Notes: generated by a model from the letters alone, not told the origin. A DNA stretch of 60,113 bases from Methanobacterium sp. (GCA_016222945.1 JACRPY010000007.1:1-60113); one strand, 5' to 3'; numbered from the stretch's first letter, positions 45,627 to 54,686 are shown. Numbers and translations: made by a program.

Positions 45627-47144
45627 ATGAAGATACAAGGATCTAAAATTGTAGTTATTGGTGGCTGTGGAACTGTTGGCAGCTTAATGGCAAGGGTTTT
45701 AAAGGATAAAGGGGCTGATGTTACAGTATCTGACTTATCAACAGATAGTCCACAGATAGAAATTCTTAAAAATGAAGGAATTAAGCTAAATCTCGGAGAA
45801 CACTCTGAAGAACTTTTAAAAAATGCAGATATAATTGCAGTGGCTCCCAGTTTACTTAAAAATCATAAATTAACTGAAAAAATAAGAAAAATCACAGATT
45901 CTGATATAATAAGTATAGATGAAGTTTTAAGCCTATGTAAAGTGGATAAACCAGTCATTGGAGTAACAGGGACCAACGGAAAAACCACAACAACATGGAT
46001 ACTTAAATCCATTCTAAATACGGCAGGACATAAAGTCCCGGAGCACATGCTGGATATGCAAGGTAACACGGAATTAATTCCGTCTCTTCAAGCAAGGCTT
46101 GATGGAAAAACAGCTGTTTTAGAAATAGGCACATTTGGAATTCCTGATGAAATAAAAAGGTCTGCCAGTAACTCTGGAGTTAGTATTGGGATTATAACTA
46201 ATATATCGAGGGATCATTTAAGTAATTCTGGGAAATTTACAGATTATATTAAATGTAAGGGCGAAATAATAGAAATAGCCAATTCAATGATATTCAATGC
46301 AGATGATCCCATAATTGCATGCCTTGAAATTGGAAAAAAACCGAATAAAAGCTTATTTTATGGTATTGAACATATAAATTCAGATTTTAATGCATATCCT
46401 GAAGAAAGAAAATGTCCAATATGTGAAGTTGATCTTGAATATAACATTCATTATTTGGGGCATTTGGGGATATATGAATGTTCCTGTGGATTTAAACGTC
46501 CAGATGCTCATGTAAAAGCTTATGATGTTGAAAAAAACTTTTTTACATTAGTTATAGGCTCGAAAAGAGCTAAAGTAAATTTAAAAAATAATGGAATTCA
46601 TAATGTTTACAATGCGCTTGCTGCTGCATGCGGCGCCCATGCGTTAGGCATTGATTTTGAGGATATTGTCCAAGGAATTGAAAGTTTTGAAGGCGTAAAA
46701 GGAAGATTTCAAGAAATAAATGTTGGAAAACGGGTAATAATAGATTATGCTCATAATCCTGCTGGTGTAAAAGCTATAATTCAGGCACTACTTCAAGAAA
46801 AATCTATTAATTCAAAATTAATTGTTGTAAATACAATATCATCTGAAAGTGGGATAAAAGGTGATATGGAAATAGCAAAAATATTAAAAGATGTAGATAT
46901 TATAGTAGTAGCATCAAATGCAAGTAGAAATGCTATATCCGAAATTGAGGTTTATAACCAAGTAATATTAACAGAATCTAGCAAAAAAAGCTCTAAAAAA
47001 GGGACTTTAGGGGCAAGTAAAGAGCAGGTAGAAGAAAGTTTAAAGTATGCCCTTAAAGAAGCAGGAAAAGATGATATTGTATTGGTTATAGGGGAAGGAG
47101 GGGTTAAATATTCTGCCGAAATACTTGAAAAATTCAAAAATTAA
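45627..47144 (+). CDS. Mur ligase with MurT-like zinc ribbon, probable pseudomurein peptide ligase
   Basis: A 505-residue single-module Mur ligase. The N-terminal Rossmann domain (KIVVIGGCGTVGSLMARVL) is followed by the ATP loop GVTGTNGKTTTT (112-123), TNISRDHLSNSGK, and a four-cysteine zinc ribbon (KCPICEVD at 262-269, ECSCGF at 284-289) inserted in the central domain as in MurT. The C-terminal domain has canonical VIIDYAHNPAGVKAII. It lies 15 bp after the tandem ligase, and its 3' end overlaps the next gene by 20 bp, so the three form an operon. A role in the pseudomurein peptide pathway is inferred from family and order-specific occurrence. Confidence 0.85.
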   Translation: MKIQGSKIVVIGGCGTVGSLMARVLKDKGADVTVSDLSTDSPQIEILKNEGIKLNLGEHSEELLKNADIIAVAPSLLKNHKLTEKIRKITDSDIISIDEVLSLCKVDKPVIGVTGTNGKTTTTWILKSILNTAGHKVPEHMLDMQGNTELIPSLQARLDGKTAVLEIGTFGIPDEIKRSASNSGVSIGIITNISRDHLSNSGKFTDYIKCKGEIIEIANSMIFNADDPIIACLEIGKKPNKSLFYGIEHINSDFNAYPEERKCPICEVDLEYNIHYLGHLGIYECSCGFKRPDAHVKAYDVEKNFFTLVIGSKRAKVNLKNNGIHNVYNALAAACGAHALGIDFEDIVQGIESFEGVKGRFQEINVGKRVIIDYAHNPAGVKAIIQALLQEKSINSKLIVVNTISSESGIKGDMEIAKILKDVDIIVVASNASRNAISEIEVYNQVILTESSKKSSKKGTLGASKEQVEESLKYALKEAGKDDIVLVIGEGGVKYSAEILEKFKN

Positions 47145-48294
47145 TTTAATTATACTTATTATACTGGCAGTAGCCATGTATCCATTTGGAAACGTAATAG
47201 ATGATTATTATCCGGCCCAAGGGCCGACAGAAATTACATCTTTGAGTTTAGGAGATACTGTCGTGTCAGGAACTCTTGTTGTAGACGAAAGCAAAATTAG
47301 AAAAGTTCCATTACTATATCCTCCTGAATATTTATTGGATTATGTTAATGATATGAAATTCAGTGATTTTATTGATGCATTACTTACAGGAACAGTTAAA
47401 ACCCCAATTGGAAGGATTACAAGCAACAGCATATCTAAAAATGGAACTGCACAGGGATTCAATGGCCCGGGAATTCTGGCAGTTACCGAAAATAAGCTAA
47501 CTGTAAGTCCGCCAGGCATTTTTGTTTATGGATATAAAACACCATACACTTATGGAATTAAAACAAATGGTGGATTAGAAATTAAGGAAGGAAAAAAAAC
47601 CATAAAAACAGTGCCTTATGATCAAATAAACAATGATACAGTCCCTCATAATTATGTGACAGTAACTAACATTAAAAAATGGTTTAACAACAATGGAGTA
47701 GGTGAGAGTATAGCATTGGACTATGGGCTTGCCAAGTTCAACGATGGAAGAAATTTTGTCGCACCATCCAACATAAAAACGTTCTTTGGGGAGGATGTTG
47801 TGAATTATATGGAAGAATATGCATCAGGATTACCAGTACTTGTTTATATGGGTTCTGTAACTGAAAAAGTAATTGGAAGTAATGGAGATTCTCTTGGATC
47901 TTTTCCTCAATATAATGATGCTATTAGGGAGCAAAATTCACGGGAATTTGTGGAAGCATGGAATGGTACTATAATCCCTCCACACACAACATCATCAGGT
48001 AAGGAAACTGTAGGATTTGGAAGATCTCCAGACCCTCATGCTCCTGGAGGGTGGGCTTCCCACGGTGTTTGCCCTGCAGCAAGAGCAATGAGAGGAGCTG
48101 TATCTCAAGCAGGATTTGGACTTCCAACTGGCCTTACATGGGGTGAGTACGCAGTAATGTTTGGATTTAACCCTGCAACAGATGTGAGAGTCACTAATAC
48201 CAAAGATTACCCCGTAAAAATAGTAATGTGGACAAGTGGATCAGGCCCTGGAATGAGCATACATGCTAAGGTCATAGGATACATACCACAATGA
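47125..48294 (+). CDS. Exported VanW/YoaR-like protein in the Mur-ligase operon
   Basis: A 389-residue protein with an N-terminal signal anchor (LIILIILAVAMYPFGNVI, residues 8-25). Three blocks in the C-terminal half match bacterial VanW-domain proteins in order: WNGTIIPPHTTSSGKETVGF (cf. the NG-x-x-I-x-PGETFSFN block), SHGVCPAARAMRGAVSQAGF (cf. GGGVCQVSSTLYNA), and DVRVTNTKDYPVKIVMWTSG (cf. D-x-x-FKN-x-x-x-PIYI). The single Cys of the middle block is kept. VanW proteins occur with peptidoglycan genes and have no settled activity. The TTG start lies 20 bp inside the upstream ligase gene. The match is from memory of the family. Confidence 0.6.
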   Translation: MKNSKINLIILIILAVAMYPFGNVIDDYYPAQGPTEITSLSLGDTVVSGTLVVDESKIRKVPLLYPPEYLLDYVNDMKFSDFIDALLTGTVKTPIGRITSNSISKNGTAQGFNGPGILAVTENKLTVSPPGIFVYGYKTPYTYGIKTNGGLEIKEGKKTIKTVPYDQINNDTVPHNYVTVTNIKKWFNNNGVGESIALDYGLAKFNDGRNFVAPSNIKTFFGEDVVNYMEEYASGLPVLVYMGSVTEKVIGSNGDSLGSFPQYNDAIREQNSREFVEAWNGTIIPPHTTSSGKETVGFGRSPDPHAPGGWASHGVCPAARAMRGAVSQAGFGLPTGLTWGEYAVMFGFNPATDVRVTNTKDYPVKIVMWTSGSGPGMSIHAKVIGYIPQ

Positions 48295-48382
48295 GGCGAA
48301 TTCCCTTCCCTAAACTTTTTATTTTTTTTAATTTATCAGTGAATATGATTAAGCACGGTATTTAAAAATGCGGGCGATTTAT

Positions 48383-49039
48383 ATGATATCTGCAATAGTA
48401 ACGGCGGCAGGCAAAAATAGGCGGATGAGAGAAGATTTTAAAGCCCGTGGAATGGAAGTCATACATAAACTTCTAATTGACTTTCAAGGAATGCCCATAA
48501 TACTTAAAACAATTCAAAACACCTTAAATACAGATGTGATGGAATGTATTGTTGTTTTAGGGCATTTTAGTGATGAAATAACTGTAATAATCGATGAATT
48601 CGATGATGATAGGGTAAGGGTAACTGTAAATCCTGAAGTTCATGTTGAATTATCGGAATCACTCTTAAATGGAGTTAGTAAATCTAAATCTGATTATTGT
48701 TTGTGTGTTGCTGCAGATCAGCCTACTGTATCAGCTGAAACTCTTGAAAATATTATTGAAGGAGTATTTAACAGTCCAGAACCTGAAAATACAGTATCAA
48801 TTCTTGCAAGGGGAAAAACAGGATATTTGGATTCAGCAAAAGGTCTTGGAATGCCATTTGCCTGCCATAAAAACCTTTTAAAGAAGTATTTGGTGGGAAA
48901 AGAGGATAATTTAAATCCAATTTTAAGAGAAATGGTAAAAGATGGCGTTATTCTTTATGGAGTTCCAGCTCGAGATGATCTAGAACTTATAAACATCAAC
49001 AAATACGATGATTATTTGAAAATTGTAAAAGGAAATTGA
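48383..49039 (+). CDS. MobA-like/sugar nucleotidyltransferase family protein
   Basis: A protein of about 218 residues with an NTP-transferase fold. The N-terminal nucleotide loop is SAIVTAAGKNRRM, a variant of the AAG-x-x-x-RM motif; the metal-binding Asp is in CVAADQPTVSAETL. The C-terminal half has KGLGMPFACHKNLLKKYL. The canonical lysine and substrate motifs of MobA are not obvious, so the acceptor is open; a pseudomurein sugar phosphate is one possibility given the upstream ligases. The frame also opens at 48368, but GGGCGAT ahead of the ATG at 48383 favours the shorter form. Confidence 0.72.
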   Translation: MISAIVTAAGKNRRMREDFKARGMEVIHKLLIDFQGMPIILKTIQNTLNTDVMECIVVLGHFSDEITVIIDEFDDDRVRVTVNPEVHVELSESLLNGVSKSKSDYCLCVAADQPTVSAETLENIIEGVFNSPEPENTVSILARGKTGYLDSAKGLGMPFACHKNLLKKYLVGKEDNLNPILREMVKDGVILYGVPARDDLELININKYDDYLKIVKGN

Positions 49040-49094
49040 TTTATAGGTTAAAAATTAGTTATTAATGGTGTATTTAAAAATGGTTGTGTAAAAG

Positions 49095-49889
49095 TTGCTT
49101 TCAATTAAAAATGATTGGTTAAGAGCCTTTTTGGTTTATTTTACTATTTTTGCAGTCGTTAGTTTATTATCTTACTTTTTCTTTTCACATTTCAAACTTC
49201 TGTATACAGACGTGGATAGTGCCCGTTATGTTTTAAGCTCACTTATTCAAAGCGAAGCTGGAATTTTAGCCATAGTAGTGACTTTAAGCCTTGTTGCAGT
49301 CCAGCTTGCAGCTTCATCATCTCCAAGAGTAGTTGATATTTTCAAAAGAACTCCTGATCTCTGGATTCTCATCATAATTTACATTTTCTCCATAGTGTAC
49401 TGTGTAACTTTGCTGAAACTCATTATTAACACTCAAAGCCGGATTTCAGACCTTGAATATTACATTCTTTTTGCTTACTTCATCAGCATGTTTGCATTTT
49501 TATCATTAATCCCTTATATATGGAATATTCTGGATTTGATGAAACCTTCTACTATAATTGACAAATTAGCAAGTAGAATTACAAAGGAGAGTATTTTAGA
49601 TGCTATTGGGAATGATGAAATGGTAAAAGGGAAAGATGATCCAATTCAACCAATTATTGACATTATGCACGCTTCTTTAATGAAATATGATTATGGAACA
49701 TTTAGAGAAGGATTAAAAGCAATTCAAAACTCTGTAACTATTATATTAAATGGAAAAATCAGCAAAAATGAGAAAAGCATGATTGTAAAACATGTTTCTA
49801 CTCATTTAAGTTTAACTAAAAAATTAACTGCAGACTCTGGCGATGTTAATTTAATTGAGCAGATAATAGACAATATTAAAAAGATTTAA
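49095..49889 (+). CDS. DUF2254-like integral membrane protein
   Basis: A 264-residue protein with about four membrane helices in the first 160 residues (FLVYFTIFAVVSLLSYFFF; AGILAIVVTLSLVAVQLA; WILIIIYIFSIVYCVTLL; YILFAYFISMFAFLSLIPYI). A cytoplasmic helical C-terminal domain follows. The phrase QSEAGILAIVVTLSLVAVQLA resembles DUF2254. The start is TTG with no good ribosome binding site. It ends the plus-strand run that starts with the tandem Mur ligase; a bidirectional terminator follows. The function is unknown. Confidence 0.7.
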   Translation: MLSIKNDWLRAFLVYFTIFAVVSLLSYFFFSHFKLLYTDVDSARYVLSSLIQSEAGILAIVVTLSLVAVQLAASSSPRVVDIFKRTPDLWILIIIYIFSIVYCVTLLKLIINTQSRISDLEYYILFAYFISMFAFLSLIPYIWNILDLMKPSTIIDKLASRITKESILDAIGNDEMVKGKDDPIQPIIDIMHASLMKYDYGTFREGLKAIQNSVTIILNGKISKNEKSMIVKHVSTHLSLTKKLTADSGDVNLIEQIIDNIKKI

Positions 49890-49934
49890 TTATAAAATTA
49901 GGAAATTAATAAATTTAAAAAAGAAAAATTAAAT

Positions 49935-49962
49935 GAAATTAGAATTCTTTTTTTCTAATTTC
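49935..49962. terminator. Bidirectional terminator between convergent genes
   Basis: GAAATTAGA (49935-49943) and TCTAATTTC (49954-49962) form a perfect 9-bp stem with a T-rich loop, between the DUF2254-like gene (+) and the DUF169 gene (-). Confidence 0.5.
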
Positions 49963-49988
49963 CTTTAGAGACTTGCTATTTTTTCTAT

Positions 49989-50675
49989 TTATTTCATAGA
50001 TATAAGTGCAGTTACAACGCAGCCAATATTCTCGCCGTTCATCCCTACAATCACTTCATCATCGCTAATATCTGCAAATTGTCTTGAACCACTACATCCA
50101 AGGGTGATGTTTGCAGTATTTTGGGTGAATGGACCAGCCACAGCATCAGCACATATTGACTGAATTCCTGCAAAACTTGCTTCTACTCGGCCACCACGGG
50201 TGTAAACCATTGCCTGAGCAAGTTTCATGGCCTGTGCAGGTTTACAGATAACTACAATTACATCTGGATCAAATTTAACATCTTCTAACGGAGAATAAAT
50301 GATGGCTTTCATCATAGGGTCAATTTTAGGGATTGCTTCCATGGTACGTTTAGCAGAGCCCAGGCTGGAGAATCTACCTAAACTTTGATAAAATTCACCG
50401 GTTTTTATCTTTTCAGGGGTTTCAATAAGTCCAATTGCAGCTGCTCCACCTTTACACATCTGTTCTTCAGCAGTTGCATAAAACATTTCACCTTGCGCTG
50501 CCTTTTGAACCATTTCACAGTGCCTTATATTCTCATCTATTTTTTCTATTCCCTCTGGAATGTCTTCTTCCCTTAAAATGAATTTTATTGCGACTGGAGA
50601 TTTACTTAAACCTAATCTTTCTTTAAGTTCTCTTGATACCATATCATATCCTTCTACTTCACAAGCGCCTGTCAT
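49989..50675 (-). CDS. DUF169 family protein
   Basis: A protein of about 228 residues of DUF169, a family common in anaerobic archaea and bacteria with no assigned reaction. Conserved features are LGLSKSPVAIKFI at the start, the Cys motifs HCEMVQKAAQGEMFYAT and EEQMCKGGAAAIGL, VVICKPAQAMKLAQAM, and GPFTQNTANITLGCSGSRQF. The several conserved cysteines suggest metal or cofactor binding. A GTG at 50684 is in frame, but AAAGGTG overlaps it and serves the ATG at 50675. The 275-bp gap upstream holds its promoter region and nothing else recognised. Confidence 0.82.
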   Translation of the reverse strand: MTGACEVEGYDMVSRELKERLGLSKSPVAIKFILREEDIPEGIEKIDENIRHCEMVQKAAQGEMFYATAEEQMCKGGAAAIGLIETPEKIKTGEFYQSLGRFSSLGSAKRTMEAIPKIDPMMKAIIYSPLEDVKFDPDVIVVICKPAQAMKLAQAMVYTRGGRVEASFAGIQSICADAVAGPFTQNTANITLGCSGSRQFADISDDEVIVGMNGENIGCVVTALISMK

Positions 50676-50949
50676 GATTTTCACCTTTCTACTACATTCT
50701 GATTTTTTATTATATTCTTTAAATTATTTATTTATTTGGAATTATTGAGAGAATTAATTTAAAATAAACAGCCTTATAGTTTTTGTAAATATTTTGTCTA
50801 TATTTAAGCGTGCCATGTTTTTAGAGGTACGTTACTTGGTTATTATGACTTTATCAGATAATACGTAGGAAGATACTGAAATACATTGCATTGATAAGAA
50901 TAATCAATAGGGCAAAAAAAATAAAATAAAATAAAAAGAATAATTAAAT

Positions 50950-51687
50950 TTAAACCGTTCTAATTCCTTCAACAAGTTCTTCAATCTTATTTTTAACATT
51001 AGAAGAGTCTTCAACAACAGTTCCGGTCACAACAATATCTGCACCGGCTTTTGCAACTCTTGCAGCGGTTTTTCCATCGCGTATTCCGCCGCCAACAATT
51101 ACAATTATATCGGTCATTTTTTTGACTGCAGCTATCATAACTTCAGGAATATGCTCATTAGCACCTGAACCTGCTTCCAAGTAGATCAATTTCATCCCCA
51201 GGCATTCTGCAGCCATTGAATATGCAACAGCGATATCCGGCTTGTTTCTAGGTATTAGTTTAGCATCTCCAACCCATCCAACAGTTCCGCCGGGTTCAAC
51301 AACAATATAACCCATAGAAAGTACTTCAATTCCCATTTTTTTAATGGCGGGGGCCCCTAAAGCTTGTGCTCCTGTTATCCAGTAGGGATTTGTGGAATTT
51401 AAAAGGCTCATAAAGAATATTGCATCGGCATATTTACTTACACCGCTTATATTGCCTGGAAAAAGGATTATGGGGACGTCAACATTTTCTTTTAATGCTT
51501 TTGCAGTTGCATCAAGTTCTGTTGGTTCTGTTGTTGATCCTCCGAGCATTATTCCATCTGTACCGCCAGCTATAGCTTCTTTTGCTATTCTTACAGCATC
51601 TTCAGGGCTTTGTTCTTCTGGATCTAAAAGAGTTAAATGTATTTTGTGGTCTTTTAATGTATTTTTAATGTATTTTTCAACTTTCAT
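50950..51687 (-). CDS. Geranylgeranylglyceryl phosphate synthase
   Basis: A 245-residue GGGP synthase that joins sn-glycerol-1-phosphate and geranylgeranyl diphosphate in the first ether-lipid step, an archaeal hallmark. The TIM-barrel markers are HLTLLDPEEQSPEDA near the start, GGTDGIMLGGSTTEP, YIVVEPGGTVGWVGDAKLIP, IYLEAGSGANEHIP and VGGGIRDGKTAARVAKAGAD. GTGGTAAG precedes the ATG. eL40 lies upstream on the same strand with a hairpin between them. Confidence 0.95.
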   Translation of the reverse strand: MKVEKYIKNTLKDHKIHLTLLDPEEQSPEDAVRIAKEAIAGGTDGIMLGGSTTEPTELDATAKALKENVDVPIILFPGNISGVSKYADAIFFMSLLNSTNPYWITGAQALGAPAIKKMGIEVLSMGYIVVEPGGTVGWVGDAKLIPRNKPDIAVAYSMAAECLGMKLIYLEAGSGANEHIPEVMIAAVKKMTDIIVIVGGGIRDGKTAARVAKAGADIVVTGTVVEDSSNVKNKIEELVEGIRTV

Positions 51688-51749
51688 CTTACCACGACAA
51701 GAAAATAATAGTTATTAAAAATGGATATGAATATAAAATGGAGGTTCAG

Positions 51750-51779
51750 AAACTCCCAAACCTGTCGGTTTGAGAGTTT
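51750..51779 (-). terminator. Hairpin between rpl40e and the GGGP synthase gene
   Basis: Arms 51750-51762 and 51767-51779 pair over 13 positions with one mismatch and a 4-base loop. TTTTTT follows on the plus strand and AAAAAA precedes on the minus strand. It may be a partial terminator or processing site for the minus-strand pair. Confidence 0.45.
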
Positions 51780-51811
51780 TTTCAACTCTGAATTCAATTT
51801 AAGGATTATAT

Positions 51812-51958
51812 TTATCCTCTTGGTTCTTTTGCCTTGGGTCTTAGACCTTTGTAACCGCATTTCCTGCATGTTTTTGCAGTTGGTGGGTTTCTTGCGTTAC
51901 ATTTTAAGCATATTTTAACATTGAATATTCTGTTTTCTGCTTCTTCAAATCTAGCCAT
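51812..51958 (-). CDS. rpl40e: Large ribosomal subunit protein eL40
   Basis: A 48-residue archaeal eL40. The zinc ribbon is ICLKCNARNPPTAKTCRKCG, followed by the basic end YKGLRPKAKEPRG. AAGGAGGCTAATAA directly precedes the ATG, and the reading frame is intact. Neighbourhood with GGGP synthase is common in Methanobacteriales. Confidence 0.95.
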   Translation of the reverse strand: MARFEEAENRIFNVKICLKCNARNPPTAKTCRKCGYKGLRPKAKEPRG

Positions 51959-52014
51959 TTATTAGCCTCCTTAAATAATTATTTAATTTCATTTTACACA
52001 GTTTAGAAAATAAT

Positions 52015-52521
52015 TTAATTTATAAATTCGTTTTGAATTTTTACAACCTCTAAACTGCTACGAGCTTTAGAGTATGCTTCTAAGAGCTCTTCATTGAGCT
52101 TTAGAAAATGAGGGCCCCATTTGAACTGGGACATAATGTCAATAGCAATATCTTTAAACCCAATTATATAAAAACTTGCTGCAATTGCCTCAGCAGTTGA
52201 AAGTATGCAAGGTTTTCCATAGTTAGTAGGATTAGCAGCAATCATGAATGGGAGTGATCTACTGTTTTTTCCTGTTTTTAGCCTATAAGGAACTTTAGCT
52301 AACTTCTTCCAGGAACAATCAAGTCCTACAAGTCCTTTTTCCATTACTGTTCCTTTATCTTCACGAGATAAAGATTTTGGGGAATAAGGGTCTAAAATAA
52401 TTGAACCTGTAGGTACCATATTTAATTTTGTCACTACTTTAACCTTTCCCTGTTTTCCAAGTTTAACTGTGGTACATTTCTTACGATCACATTCTTCTGC
52501 ATGATATACAACAATTTTCAT
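52015..52521 (-). CDS. tsr3: 16S rRNA aminocarboxypropyltransferase Tsr3
   Basis: A protein of about 168 residues of the Tsr3 (former DUF367) family, which transfers the 3-amino-3-carboxypropyl group of SAM to a hypermodified uridine in the small-subunit rRNA. Diagnostic sequence: HAEECDRKKCTTVKLGK at the start, LDPYSPKSLSRED, GLVGLDCSWKK, and PFMIAANPTNYGKPCILSTA. A TTG at 52539 is in frame, but the ATG at 52521 gives the expected N-terminus MKIVVYHAEECD. Confidence 0.93.
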   Translation of the reverse strand: MKIVVYHAEECDRKKCTTVKLGKQGKVKVVTKLNMVPTGSIILDPYSPKSLSREDKGTVMEKGLVGLDCSWKKLAKVPYRLKTGKNSRSLPFMIAANPTNYGKPCILSTAEAIAASFYIIGFKDIAIDIMSQFKWGPHFLKLNEELLEAYSKARSSLEVVKIQNEFIN

Positions 52522-52703
52522 TTTTAAAACACACTTCAAATCAGTTTAAATCTTCATTTCATATTCAAAAATAGAAACAAATATACAACATTTCATATCT
52601 TCAATCACATATTAAAAGATTATGTTTAACATTAAAAGCAAAAAATGGATAAATACGATATAAAAATGTTTAAATAAGTTATTAGGATTATTTAAGTTTA
52701 ATT

Positions 52704-54686
52704 TTAGAAATTAGACTTTTCATATTCAATTATTTTAGAAACAACGGCTTTAGGATCTTTTATATCTTCCAAATCGTAATACCGTCCGCCAGATGCTAAT
52801 GCAAGTTCCATGTTTGTATCTCTTCCAAATGGAGCTGATTTTTCAAAATTAACCACAATTGTGTTTATTTCATTCTCTTTAAGGCTTTCTGCAAGTCCTA
52901 TGGCATCTTTAAGAGGGTCTTTATCTATTCCTACATTGGGCATTCCATCTGTTAGTATAAGCATCATGGGAACGTATTCTTTTTTGAATTTCTCTTTTTT
53001 AAGTAATTCTAATCCTTTTTTTATTCCTGATGCAAGTGGTGTGGTTCCACCAACACTTATATTATCCACATATTCTTTAAATGATGTTGCTCGTTTGGTT
53101 GTTGGAACTATAACTTCTGCTTCTTTTCCTTTAAATCCAATAACGCTTATCTTATCATTATGGCGTGATGTATCTTCCATAAGTTGATTTAAAATACCTT
53201 TAACTTTAGCTGCTTTCTTTTTTGAAAACATTGATCCACTTATATCTACCACAATGGCGATAGATGCTCTTGCGCCGTGTTTTCTAACTTTCTGGCGTAA
53301 ATGTTCATTTTCAACTTTTATACTGCCTTTTGATCCAACTGCAGCCGCTCTTAAGGTTGCATCTATTGCTATGTCTCTTGAACCATTTTTTGGAAGTTTA
53401 CTTTTTATATATTTTCCTTTTAGAGTTTTAGAATCAACTCTTTTACCGTATAACATGCTCTTTTTTTTACCTTTCATTTTAAGGAGCTTTTTTATATCAA
53501 TCCCCTCATCATCGGACTCTACCGGAGTTTCCTCTTCTTCAAGACTTTTAAACATCATCCCTTTTTTCCCTTTTTCTCCTTCAGAAGGCTTTTTATCTGG
53601 CACAACATTCATATTTCCATTCTCATGACTTTCTGATTGTTGTTCATCATCCCTTTTTTCTTCCTGCTTCTCATCATCTTCTTTAGTATCGGAAATAGCT
53701 TTTTCAAGCTTTTCCTTAATTTTATCTTGACTGCAGGATTTAGGAAGTCTTTCCCCTAGAACCAGTGTAATAGCTTCCTCCAAATCATTATAATCTACTT
53801 TCAAACGATTATTATAAGCTGCAATTGTTTTAGCAGTTTTTAAAATGGCAATATCAGATCTATGTCCATCAACATCCATATCCACGCAAATATGGGCTAT
53901 TACTTTCAATAAATCTTCAGAAATCTCCACATTTTTGATTATTTTCCTGGCGTTTAAAATATTTTTCAATATTTCTTTTTGTGCTGCTTCAAAATCCTTT
54001 ATGAAGCTTGAAGGGTTCCTTTCAAACTCTTCACGTCTTTTCATAATTTTTACGCGGTCTTCAATATTCATAATGCTGTGTACAATGATATGAAGACCTA
54101 TTCTATCTGAAATCTGGGGCCTAAGCTCTCCTTCGGCAGGATTCATTGTTCCTATAAGTATAAATTTGGAAGGGTGAGATACAGATATTCCCTCTCTTTC
54201 TACAACATTTATTCCGTATGCTGCCGCGTCCAGCAGGACATCAACAAGATTATCATCAAGTAAATTAATTTCATCGATATAAAGTATGTTTCTATTGGCT
54301 TCTGCAAGTATACCTGGTTCTAAAGCTTTTGTACCTTCTTTAAGGGCTTTTTCGATATTTATTGATCCAACAACACGATCTTCAGTGGATCCAAGTGGAA
54401 GCTCCACCACTCTCATTTTCTTTTCTTCAATTTCCATGTTTTCTGATTTACATGCATCGCAAAGAGAGCTTTCATCAGTAGGATCACAGTTAAATGGACA
54501 TCCTGCAACGACTTTAATTGATGGTAAAAGGTCTGCAAGTGCTCTTACTGCTGTAGTTTTACCTGTGCCCTTATCTCCTTTAATAAGGACTCCGCCGATG
54601 CTGGGGTTTATTGCATTTAGTATAAGTGCTTTTTTTATGTTTTCCTGGCCAACAATTGCTGAAAATGGGAAAATAAGATTTTTCAA
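52704..54686 (-). CDS. Fused I/D-type metal chelatase (magnesium/cobalto-chelatase-like)
   Basis: A protein of about 660 residues combining an AAA+ ATPase with a VWA domain, like BchI fused to BchD. Walker A is IKGDKGTGKTTAVRA, Walker B is NILYIDEINLLDD, and a Cys-rich insert (GCPFNCDPTDESSLCDAC) lies between them. A Lys/Glu-rich linker (~335-420) precedes the VWA domain, whose MIDAS motif is VVDISGSMFSKKKAA. With CobN-type subunits it would insert cobalt or nickel into a tetrapyrrole for B12 or a relative. A GTG at 54695 is in frame; TTG at 54686 is better spaced from GGTGAG. No cobN is in the window. Confidence 0.88.
   Translation of the reverse strand: MKNLIFPFSAIVGQENIKKALILNAINPSIGGVLIKGDKGTGKTTAVRALADLLPSIKVVAGCPFNCDPTDESSLCDACKSENMEIEEKKMRVVELPLGSTEDRVVGSINIEKALKEGTKALEPGILAEANRNILYIDEINLLDDNLVDVLLDAAAYGINVVEREGISVSHPSKFILIGTMNPAEGELRPQISDRIGLHIIVHSIMNIEDRVKIMKRREEFERNPSSFIKDFEAAQKEILKNILNARKIIKNVEISEDLLKVIAHICVDMDVDGHRSDIAILKTAKTIAAYNNRLKVDYNDLEEAITLVLGERLPKSCSQDKIKEKLEKAISDTKEDDEKQEEKRDDEQQSESHENGNMNVVPDKKPSEGEKGKKGMMFKSLEEEETPVESDDEGIDIKKLLKMKGKKKSMLYGKRVDSKTLKGKYIKSKLPKNGSRDIAIDATLRAAAVGSKGSIKVENEHLRQKVRKHGARASIAIVVDISGSMFSKKKAAKVKGILNQLMEDTSRHNDKISVIGFKGKEAEVIVPTTKRATSFKEYVDNISVGGTTPLASGIKKGLELLKKEKFKKEYVPMMLILTDGMPNVGIDKDPLKDAIGLAESLKENEINTIVVNFEKSAPFGRDTNMELALASGGRYYDLEDIKDPKAVVSKIIEYEKSNF

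Noticed and set aside
51684..51869. 61-residue minus-strand frame overlapping eL40
   Set aside because: It is out of frame with eL40 and contains the intergenic hairpin; eL40 in the other frame is certain.
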